Assembly (NCBI GenBank): GCA_947626175.1
Contig: CANQRE010000049.1
Span: forward strand, 1-6,012
Source: an uncultured Clostridia bacterium
Lineage (GTDB): Bacteria; Bacillota; Clostridia; Christensenellales; UBA1242
Length of the DNA stretch: 6,012 nt
Reading direction: 5' to 3'
The translations under genes and the position numbers were made by a program. Below the pieces are notes generated by a model. It worked only from the letters and a program-made list of their open reading frames with translations. It ran no database searches and was not told the origin of the DNA. Shown one piece after another: positions 1-4,758 of this stretch; within the stretch, counting starts at the first letter, position 1; each line of letters begins with the position of its first letter.

Positions 1-321
1 AATTGCTCCTGTTGATCCAGCAGATATGGCAGCAATCACTTCGCTGTCATTTTTAAGCAAATCAAAAGCACGAACAAGAGATGAATTTTCCTTGTTTCGA
101 ACAGCTTGAGTTGGCGACTCATCATTTGAAATCACCTCTGGAGCATGCGAAATCACAATTGCTTTCTCATCTCGTCCCGCCAAAATTTGCTTTATTTGTT
201 TTTCATCCCCGCAAAGAATGATTTGAATGTTTGGATTTTTTTTGACTGCGATCAGTGCTCCTTCCACAATTTCTCTTGGAGCATTGTCGCCGCCAAAAGC
301 GTCTACGGCGATTTTATACAT
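1..321 (-). CDS. plsX: Phosphate acyltransferase PlsX, N-terminal 107 residues (cut by window edge)
   Basis: PlsX converts acyl-ACP and phosphate to acyl phosphate, the acyl donor for PlsY in the first step of membrane phospholipid synthesis; it is a peripheral cytosolic-face enzyme. The reading frame is open from the ATG at 321 to the left edge. Family hallmarks are visible: the start MYKIAVDAFGGDNAP (usual form VDAMGGDNAP), the DESPTQAVRNKENSSLV stretch near residues 69-85, and ISAGSTGAI at residues 99-107 (usual SAGNTGA). About two thirds of the protein (usually 330-340 residues) lies beyond the window. The start is supported by AAAGGG seven bases upstream and by the family's N-terminus. 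It follows rpmF, the usual neighbour, but a probable terminator separates the two, so its expression may need read-through or its own promoter. Identity is secure. Confidence 0.96.
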   Translation of the reverse strand, partial: MYKIAVDAFGGDNAPREIVEGALIAVKKNPNIQIILCGDEKQIKQILAGRDEKAIVISHAPEVISNDESPTQAVRNKENSSLVRAFDLLKNDSEVIAAISAGSTGAI

Positions 322-328
322 GTTGTTT

Positions 329-334
329 CCCTTT
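329..334 (-). promoter_or_regulatory. Ribosome binding site of plsX (AAAGGG)
   Basis: On the minus strand AAAGGG lies seven bases before the plsX ATG. It is a moderate match to the anti-Shine-Dalgarno sequence, weaker than the AGGAGG in front of rpmF. Confidence 0.7.
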
Positions 335-343
335 ATTTAAAAT

Positions 344-372
344 TTTATATTCATAGTTTAACAAAATAAAAA
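344..372 (-). promoter_or_regulatory. Weak candidate promoter for plsX
   Basis: The minus strand has TATAAA (349-344) preceded, 17 bases away, by TTTTTA (372-367), which overlaps the T-tract of the rpmF terminator. The -10 is reasonable but the -35 is poor, and such AT-rich matches arise easily by chance. It is listed because plsX needs some source of transcription if the terminator just upstream is efficient. Confidence 0.25.
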
Positions 373-404
373 AAATAAGTAAAGTGATTTTCACCTACTT
401 ACTT
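368..404 (-). terminator. Probable Rho-independent terminator after rpmF
   Basis: Read on the minus strand, AAGTA, a 3-base bulge AGT and AGGTGA form the 5' arm, AAA is the loop, and TCACTT plus TACTT form the 3' arm. This gives 11 pairs, one of them G-T, followed by one A and eight Ts. The stem is AT-rich with a bulge, so its strength is uncertain. On the plus strand the same hairpin is followed by six Ts, so it could work in both directions. It lies 58 bases after the rpmF stop and 47 bases before the plsX start. Confidence 0.72.
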
Positions 405-412
405 TTTTCAAT

Positions 413-448
413 ATATTGTGTGTATTACACTCATAAGACAAACAATAT
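413..448. repeat. Inverted repeat in the rpmF-plsX gap
   Basis: ATATTGT (413-419) and ACAATAT (442-448) are exact reverse complements separated by 22 bases. Inside the spacer, bases 420-430 (GTGTATTACAC) form a second small palindrome with 5-base arms around one centre base. It sits just after the rpmF stop and before the terminator, so in the transcript it would be a 3' UTR structure. The arms are AT-rich and short; chance is a real possibility. Confidence 0.35.
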
Positions 449-461
449 GTTGTGAAAAACG

Positions 462-656
462 TTATTTTGCTTTCTTTTTGTCCACAACAATCACAGTTTC
501 GTTTTTATATGTTCCGCACTTTTTGCAAGCAGTGTGTGGTGCCTTGAGTTCGTGGCATTGTGGGCACTCAACAAGAGTTGGTGCTGTCGCTTTGAAATTT
601 GCAGAATTTCTTGAATTTCGTCTTGCTTTTGAAACTTTCCCCTTTGGAACAGCCAT
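462..656 (-). CDS. rpmF: 50S ribosomal protein L32
   Basis: L32 is a small zinc-binding protein of the large ribosomal subunit. The 64-residue product has the family start MAVPKGKVSKARRNSR, a basic N-terminal tail that contacts rRNA, then a zinc ribbon with cysteines at 31, 34, 44 and 47 (CPQC and CKKC). This is the four-cysteine, zinc-carrying form; the length is typical. The ATG at 656 has a perfect AGGAGG eight bases upstream. It follows ackA after 81 bases and precedes plsX by 140 bases. The usual DUF177 (YceD/YlbN) gene directly before rpmF is missing. Its own exact-consensus promoter and the terminator behind it suggest a strong short transcript, in addition to read-through from pta-ackA. 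Identity is certain. Confidence 0.98.
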   Translation of the reverse strand: MAVPKGKVSKARRNSRNSANFKATAPTLVECPQCHELKAPHTACKKCGTYKNETVIVVDKKKAK

Positions 657-664
657 GGTGGTTT

Positions 665-670
665 CCTCCT
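665..670 (-). promoter_or_regulatory. Ribosome binding site of rpmF (AGGAGG)
   Basis: The minus strand reads TTAAGGAGG, then eight bases, then ATG. This perfect match at good spacing fixes the rpmF start and suits a highly translated ribosomal gene. Confidence 0.92.
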
Positions 671-689
671 TAAAAAATCATTCTTTCCA

Positions 690-718
690 ATTATATTGAT
701 TTTGTTTTGCTTTGTCAA
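690..718 (-). promoter_or_regulatory. Exact-consensus SigA-type promoter for rpmF
   Basis: On the minus strand TTGACA (718-713) is followed by exactly 17 bases and then TATAAT (695-690). Both hexamers match the housekeeping sigma consensus fully. Transcription would start near 683, giving a leader of about 27 bases that carries the AGGAGG site. It lies in the 81-base gap after ackA, so rpmF can be transcribed independently of pta-ackA. Confidence 0.88.
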
Positions 719-722
719 GCAA
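707..722. repeat. Inverted repeat over the -35 box of the rpmF promoter
   Basis: TTGCTT (707-712) and AAGCAA (717-722) are exact inverted arms around TGTC, and the palindrome covers the -35 hexamer. A second, overlapping pair (TTTTGC at 705-710, GCAAAA at 726-731) spans the same place. Neither is followed by a T-run on the minus strand, so this is not a terminator for pta-ackA. It could be a repressor operator or chance in AT-rich DNA. I do not recognise it as a FapR site. Confidence 0.4.
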
Positions 723-737
723 TTTGCAAAATTTGAT

Positions 738-1940
738 TTATTTTAGTTTGGCAACGCGTTTTGTGTCGCGAGCAATCAAAAGCTCTTCGTTTGTTGGAAT
801 GCGGAAAACTTTGATTTTTGAGCCTTTTGTTGAAAGTTCTTCTGCAGTTCCCCTTGGAAGATTTAGGTTCTTTTTGCGGTCAAACTTCACTCCTGCCCAA
901 GCAAGATTGTCCATAACCCTTTCTCGAAGATCTTCCTGATTTTCGCCAACGCCGGCTGTGAACACAATTGCATCAGCTCCGCCAAGCACTGCAAGCATTG
1001 CACCAATGTATTTTGTTATGCGATAGCAAAGCATGTCAAGTGCAAGACTTGCCCTTTTGTTGCCTTTTTTTATTGCTGCGTTGAGTTCACGCATATCGCT
1101 TGAAACTCCGCTCACGCCAAGCACTCCGCATTTTTTGTTGAGATATTCAACAACTTCGTTTGCCTGCATTCCCTTTTTTTGAGCAAGGAATGAAACAACG
1201 GTTGGATCAATATCCCCTGAGCGCGTTCCCATCATAAGCCCTTCAAGAGGCGTGAAGCCCATTGTTGTGTCAATGCTCTTTCCGTCTTTTATGGCTGTGA
1301 TTGACGAGCCGTTACCAATGTGGCATGAAATGATTTTCAATTCTTCTGGCTTTTTGCCCATAAGGCGCGCCGTTTCGCCCAAAATATATCTGTGGCTTGT
1401 GCCATGAGCGCCATATTTTTTGATGTGATATTTTTCATAGTCCTTGTAATCTATCGCATACATATATGCCTTTGGAGGCATTGTTGCATGGAACGCCGTG
1501 TCAAAAACAACAACTTGTGGAGTTTTTGGCATAACCTTTCTGCAAGCAAGCATTCCGCCAATGTTGGCTTCCGCATGGAGTGGCGAAATTTCCTTTGTTT
1601 TTTTCAAGTTTTTGATCACTTCGTCTGTTATCAGCACGCTTTCTGAATAAAACCAGCCACCTTGAACGCATCTGTGTCCAACAGCGGAAATTTCATCAAA
1701 CGATTTGATAACTTTGAGTTCGCTTTTTGTGAGCATGTCCAAAATTTCGTTCATCGCTTGTGTGTGATCCTTCATTGGAACATGACGAACAATTTCCTGC
1801 CCTTTTGCTTTGTATTCAATAAATGGATCGCTTAGGCCAATCATCTGGCAGCAGCCTTTTGCTATCACGCTTTCATCCTTCATTTCAAAAAGTTGAAATT
1901 TGATTGATGATGAGCCTGCATTGATAATCAATATTTTCAT
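738..1940 (-). CDS. ackA: Acetate kinase
   Basis: AckA transfers the phosphoryl group of acetyl phosphate to ADP, giving acetate and ATP: the energy-yielding last step of acetogenic fermentation, in the cytosol. The 400 residues match the family's usual length. Against the Methanosarcina thermophila enzyme the key residues are N7 (in NAGSSS), R90 (GHR), D147 (FDTAFH), H179 (HGTSH), H207 (HIGNGSS), R240 (GTRSGDIDP) and E385 (PTNEEL), all present; TAGVGEN is at 328-334. Two usually conserved positions differ: VHGG is VQGG (Q93) and FHGTSH is AHGTSH (A178). The start at 1940 is chosen because MKILIINAGSSS is the family N-terminus and AAAGGAG lies five bases upstream. An ATG 13 codons earlier lacks such support. 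Start and pta stop share ATGA, so the pair is probably translationally coupled. Confidence 0.97.
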   Translation of the reverse strand: MKILIINAGSSSIKFQLFEMKDESVIAKGCCQMIGLSDPFIEYKAKGQEIVRHVPMKDHTQAMNEILDMLTKSELKVIKSFDEISAVGHRCVQGGWFYSESVLITDEVIKNLKKTKEISPLHAEANIGGMLACRKVMPKTPQVVVFDTAFHATMPPKAYMYAIDYKDYEKYHIKKYGAHGTSHRYILGETARLMGKKPEELKIISCHIGNGSSITAIKDGKSIDTTMGFTPLEGLMMGTRSGDIDPTVVSFLAQKKGMQANEVVEYLNKKCGVLGVSGVSSDMRELNAAIKKGNKRASLALDMLCYRITKYIGAMLAVLGGADAIVFTAGVGENQEDLRERVMDNLAWAGVKFDRKKNLNLPRGTAEELSTKGSKIKVFRIPTNEELLIARDTKRVAKLK

Positions 1941-2920
1941 TTTATCTCCTTTGCTTGTAGCGCCGTCACGGCACTGCATAAAATTATATCCTTAACCGTG
2001 CAACCACGGGAAAGATCATTCACCGGCTTTTTCAAGCCTTGCAAAATTGGGCCAACCGCAGTGAGAGAGCCAACCATTTGCATAGCTTTGTAAGCAATGT
2101 TTCCGCTGTTAAGATCTGGAAAAACAAGAATGTTTGCATCGCCTTGAAGTGGACTTGAAGGAAATTTAATTTTTGCAACTTCAGGCCTTAAGGCTGCGTC
2201 AAGCTGAATTTCGCCGTCACTCACAACTGCAGGTTTTGCAAATTTTTTGGCTGCCAAAGCCATTTTTGATGTGCTTTCACTGTTTGCACTGCCATGAGTT
2301 GAATATGACAAAAACGCAACTTTCATTTCGTCAAAGCCAAGAGTTTTTGCCGTTGCAACTGTTTGCGATGCAATTGTGTCAAGTTCGTCAGCATTTGGAT
2401 TTTCAATAAGCCCGCAATCGGCAAGAAGCAAGCTTTTGCCATTTAAAAAGTCGTTTTTGCCAAAAAGCAAAAATGCGGACGAGGCTTTTTCGCCCTTTTT
2501 GGCTGTTTTGATGATTTGAAGAGCCGGCTTGATTGCTTTGGCTGTTGAGCATTCCGCCCCTGCAACCATTCCGTCTGCAACGCCAATTTCAACAAGCAGA
2601 GTTGCAAAATAATATGGATCGATCACAAGTTTTTCGGCTTCTTCCAACGTTATGCCTTTGTCCTTGCGTTTTGCCATAAGAGTTTTGACAAGCTTGTTTT
2701 TGAGCGGACAAGTTTTTGGATTCATGACCACAAACTTTAAAAGTGATTTATCCCTGATGATCAAGCTGCTTTCGTCCCCAACCAAAATACACTTGCAAAT
2801 TTTTTTCTTGTTCAAAAACTTGACAGCTTCAATTGTTCTGTCGCTAAATCCTGCTTCAGGAAAGATGATTGTTTTATATTTTGCTTTTGCTCTTTGCAAA
2901 AGTTGTTTTTCACTAAACAT
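1937..2920 (-). CDS. pta: Phosphate acetyltransferase
   Basis: Pta converts acetyl-CoA and phosphate to acetyl phosphate and CoA, feeding AckA; cytosolic. The 327 residues match the short, single-domain Pta of Firmicutes and Methanosarcina, without the extra N-terminal domains of the enterobacterial enzyme. Visible family features are FPEAGFSDRT near 20-29, GVADGMVAGAECST near 113-125, SYSTHGSA near 205-212, and GPILQGLKKPVNDLSRG near 290-306. S304, R305 and D311 correspond to S309, R310 and D316 of the M. thermophila enzyme. Two departures are C124 where the family usually has His (HST), and K131 where the motif is usually RPALQ. Bases 2930-2934 (AAGGA on the minus strand) lie nine bases before the ATG. 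It overlaps ackA by four bases and has a strong promoter in the gap shared with ylbJ. A phosphate butyryltransferase is less likely given the partner gene and motifs. Confidence 0.94.
   Translation of the reverse strand: MFSEKQLLQRAKAKYKTIIFPEAGFSDRTIEAVKFLNKKKICKCILVGDESSLIIRDKSLLKFVVMNPKTCPLKNKLVKTLMAKRKDKGITLEEAEKLVIDPYYFATLLVEIGVADGMVAGAECSTAKAIKPALQIIKTAKKGEKASSAFLLFGKNDFLNGKSLLLADCGLIENPNADELDTIASQTVATAKTLGFDEMKVAFLSYSTHGSANSESTSKMALAAKKFAKPAVVSDGEIQLDAALRPEVAKIKFPSSPLQGDANILVFPDLNSGNIAYKAMQMVGSLTAVGPILQGLKKPVNDLSRGCTVKDIILCSAVTALQAKEIK
1946..1952 (-). promoter_or_regulatory. Ribosome binding site of ackA, inside the end of pta
   Basis: AAAGGAG on the minus strand lies five bases before the ackA ATG at 1940, within the last codons of pta. 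It decides the ackA start against the longer frame beginning at 1979. Confidence 0.88.
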
Positions 2921-2929
2921 ATAAGGTTG

Positions 2930-2934
2930 TCCTT
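2930..2934 (-). promoter_or_regulatory. Ribosome binding site of pta (AAGGA)
   Basis: AAGGA on the minus strand is nine bases before the pta ATG, a usable but not ideal spacing. It lies downstream of the palindrome at 2949-2966 in the leader, so a hairpin there would leave this site free. Confidence 0.7.
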
Positions 2935-2948
2935 AAATTTCAAAGATT

Positions 2949-2966
2949 AAGTCTTTTATAAGACTT
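2949..2966. repeat. Palindrome at the predicted transcript start of pta
   Basis: AAGTCTT (2949-2955), TTAT (2956-2959) and AAGACTT (2960-2966) form a perfect 7-bp inverted repeat; 16 of the 18 bases obey the symmetry. Relative to the pta promoter, transcription should begin near 2965, so the palindrome covers about +1 to +17. It could be a repressor operator blocking initiation, or a 5'-terminal hairpin that stabilises the pta-ackA mRNA. No T-run follows on the minus strand, so a terminator is unlikely. The regulator is not evident. Confidence 0.55.
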
Positions 2967-2971
2967 TATTT

Positions 2972-3001
2972 AGTATAAATAAAATGTCGCTTTTCTGTCA
3001 A
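2972..3001 (-). promoter_or_regulatory. SigA-type promoter of pta-ackA
   Basis: On the minus strand TTGACA (3001-2996) is followed by 18 bases and TATACT (2977-2972): a perfect -35 and a five-of-six -10. The -35 box ends 18 bases before the divergent ylbJ start codon, so RNA polymerase here could interfere with ylbJ transcription. Confidence 0.82.
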
Positions 3002-3010
3002 ATCTTTCGG

Positions 3011-3016
3011 GGTGAT
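3011..3016 (+). promoter_or_regulatory. Ribosome binding site deciding the TTG start of ylbJ
   Basis: GGGGTGAT (3009-3016) fits the register of the canonical GGAGGTGAT anti-Shine-Dalgarno partner, with its core Gs ending six bases before TTG (3019-3021). An in-frame TGA at 3013-3015 excludes any earlier start, and the next in-frame Met is 49 codons downstream, beyond the first membrane segment. Confidence 0.78.
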
Positions 3017-3018
3017 TT

Positions 3019-3936
3019 TTGAAAAAACTTAATTTTTTTGCTACCATTTTTTTGCTTGTGATTGTTTTGCTTCTTGCCATAAATCCCAGTCATTACATTG
3101 CCTGCGCATTAAACGGCCTGTCGGCTTGGGCGTTTAATGTTTTGCCTTGCATTTTTCCATTTATGGTTTTGACAAGAGTGATCATTGAGCTTGACCAAAC
3201 TCACATTTTGACAAAGCCATTTTCAAAGTTTTTTGAAAAGATATATGGCGTTCCGTCTCAGGCTTGTTCGGTGTTTTTCCTAAGTGTTTTGGCGGGTTAT
3301 CCAGTTGGCTCAAAAATGACTGCCGACCTTTATGAGCAAGGAAAAATAAACAGAACAAGTGCATATAAAATGAGCTCATTTTGTTCAAATTCTGGCCCTA
3401 TGTTTATTGTTGGAACAGTTGGCTCGATACTGCTAAAAAACGCCATGGTGGGCTTTATTCTTTTTGTTTCGCACATTGCAAGCGCACTTTTGAACGGGCT
3501 TTTATATAGAAAAATAAAGGTTAAAAACGAAGAAGCAAACTTTAAAAATTTTATTGCAAAGCCGCCTTCAACTTTTGGCGATATTATTCTTTCATCAGTT
3601 CAAAGCGTTTTGAGCGTTGGCGGCGTTATATGTTTGTTTTTCATCATCATCGAAGTGTTTTTGCCAATTTTAAGTTTTTTGCCAAAATCAGTTATGCCAC
3701 TTGGCGAAGGAATGATTGAGCTAACGCGCGGCTGCATTGACGCGGCAACTCTTCCATTATATTTGGCAAGCATAATTTGCAGCTTTCTCATAAGTTTTGG
3801 CGGAATTTCAACAATTTTGCAGTCGATGGCAATGTTAAAAAAACTGAAAATGCCAGTGTGGCTGTTTTCAGTTCAAAAGTTATCGCAAGGGCTTATTTCT
3901 GCCGGAATAACAAGCATTTTGATGCTGCTTATCTAG
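3019..3936 (+). CDS. ylbJ: YlbJ-family integral membrane protein (sporulation-type, Gate domain)
   Basis: The product is a 305-residue polytopic membrane protein. Hydrophobic segments are visible at about 5-22, 31-55, 83-95, 126-137, 142-163, 186-220, 240-270 and 288-305. The signature core is AGYPVGSKM (92-100), then DLYEQGKI, then SFCSNSGPMFIVGTVG (120-135). This matches the YlbJ group related to nucleoside-transporter-like Gate proteins. In Bacillus subtilis ylbJ is a SigE-dependent gene needed for proper spore cortex formation; the transported substrate, if any, is not known to me. The B. subtilis protein is about 400 residues, so this one is short, with a brief loop at about 164-185. The start is TTG. 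It is divergent from pta and overlaps the convergent 259-residue gene by eight bases. I see no SigE-like promoter upstream and no terminator downstream. Family assignment is fairly sure; a role in sporulation is inferred from homology. Confidence 0.85.
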   Translation: MKKLNFFATIFLLVIVLLLAINPSHYIACALNGLSAWAFNVLPCIFPFMVLTRVIIELDQTHILTKPFSKFFEKIYGVPSQACSVFFLSVLAGYPVGSKMTADLYEQGKINRTSAYKMSSFCSNSGPMFIVGTVGSILLKNAMVGFILFVSHIASALLNGLLYRKIKVKNEEANFKNFIAKPPSTFGDIILSSVQSVLSVGGVICLFFIIIEVFLPILSFLPKSVMPLGEGMIELTRGCIDAATLPLYLASIICSFLISFGGISTILQSMAMLKKLKMPVWLFSVQKLSQGLISAGITSILMLLI

Positions 3937-4708
3937 ATTCAAGCATGACTTGCTCTTTTATTATTTCTTCAATTTCTTTAAGCATGTGCCTGAGCGGACG
4001 AACATAGTGACAAACATATTTAAGTGCTGTTGTCATGGCGCTTGCATAATCAAGATCTTGATCCATGCAAGCAATCACCAAAGCATTTAAAAGCTGCTCA
4101 GCATCAATTGTTGCGTCAGTTTCACGCTCTTCCTTGAGGCGTTCAAACATTTCAAGCGCAACGTCACAAATCTCCGCAAAAGCCTTTGGCAAATCTTGAA
4201 TTTGCATTTGGAAAGCAACCGTTCTTTCAAATGGAAATGGAAGAACCCTTGCCTTGCCTTCATCTTCAGGGCTAGTGAGCGAATAATCATCAAAGGCATT
4301 AAAAGTTTCTCGCAAAAGCCTTATAAAAGGCTCAACAACTTTGTCTGCAAAAATTGGAGTGTCAATTTTCCCCCTTTCGTCTGCAAAATAGGTTTCAACA
4401 AGTTCATCAAACTTTATTTTCCCCTTTCCTATGTCAGCAAAAAGGCAAAACACAAGCGCCAAAATTTTGTATTCTTCTTTTGGCATAACAAAAACGTTGT
4501 TGCCGTTTGCATCCATTGTGAATGCCTTTGCAAATTCCTTTTCCTTGTCAAACTCGCCAAGACACTCTTCCAAGAGAGAATAAACTTCAGGAGTTGTTGC
4601 AATAGATTGCAAAATGTTGTTTATTTTTTTGTCCGCAAACAAAACCTTGCTTGTTTTAAGTTCTTCGCAAAGTTCAATCAAATTTTCAACTTGTTTGTTC
4701 ATTTCCAT
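3929..4708 (-). CDS. Hypothetical cytosolic helical protein, 259 residues
   Basis: I do not recognise this family. The protein has no signal peptide or membrane segment, is rich in Glu, Lys, Leu and Ala, and looks mostly alpha-helical. Helical-looking stretches are at about 1-20, 25-50, 76-110, 116-140, 172-196, 203-232 and 236-256. A loop at 140-162 carries an acidic PEDEG and a PFPF element. Six scattered cysteines form no metal motif. The ATG at 4708 is preferred because GAGG lies five bases upstream; a second ATG two codons on is less well spaced. It lies 50 bases after the surface-protein gene on the same strand with no terminator between, so co-transcription is possible. Its last eight bases overlap the end of ylbJ, arriving from the other strand. 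Frame length, start signal and protein-like composition make it a convincing gene of unknown role. Confidence 0.85.
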   Translation of the reverse strand: MEMNKQVENLIELCEELKTSKVLFADKKINNILQSIATTPEVYSLLEECLGEFDKEKEFAKAFTMDANGNNVFVMPKEEYKILALVFCLFADIGKGKIKFDELVETYFADERGKIDTPIFADKVVEPFIRLLRETFNAFDDYSLTSPEDEGKARVLPFPFERTVAFQMQIQDLPKAFAEICDVALEMFERLKEERETDATIDAEQLLNALVIACMDQDLDYASAMTTALKYVCHYVRPLRHMLKEIEEIIKEQVMLESR

Positions 4709-4713
4709 ATCAA

Positions 4714-4717
4714 CCTC
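4714..4717 (-). promoter_or_regulatory. Ribosome binding site of the 259-residue gene (GAGG)
   Basis: The minus strand reads GAGGTTGAT directly before ATG, with five bases between GAGG and the start codon. This selects the ATG at 4708 over the one at 4702. Confidence 0.72.
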
Positions 4718-4758
4718 GATTATATTTTAGCACACTTTGACAAAATTTGAAAGCATAT

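Noticed and set aside
705..731. Possible terminator for pta-ackA
   Set aside because: The hairpins are followed on the minus strand by an A-rich sequence, not a T-run.
1941..1979. N-terminal extension of ackA by 13 codons from an ATG at 1979
   Set aside because: The family starts at MKILIINAGSSS, that ATG has a strong ribosome binding site and an ATGA junction with pta; the longer form would overlap pta by 43 bases without support.
2950..2979. Plus-strand promoter for ylbJ ending in TATAAA (2974-2979)
   Set aside because: The -35 position (around GTCTTT) is poor and no SigE- or SigG-like elements are visible; the TATAAA overlaps the opposite-strand -10 box of pta.
3940..3965. Possible terminator after ylbJ on the plus strand
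   Set aside because: Only a 4-bp stem can form and the following tract is interrupted (CTTTTATTATTT).
4719..4743. TATAAT (4719-4724, minus) with TTGTCA (4738-4743) as a promoter for the 259-residue gene
   Set aside because: The spacer is only 13 bases, and a start after this -10 would fall within the GAGG ribosome binding site and remove it from the message.
4196..4750. 184-codon open frame on the plus strand opposite the 259-residue gene
   Set aside because: It is antisense to a better-supported gene, with a Phe/Lys/Asn/Cys-rich composition typical of a shadow of AT-rich coding sequence.
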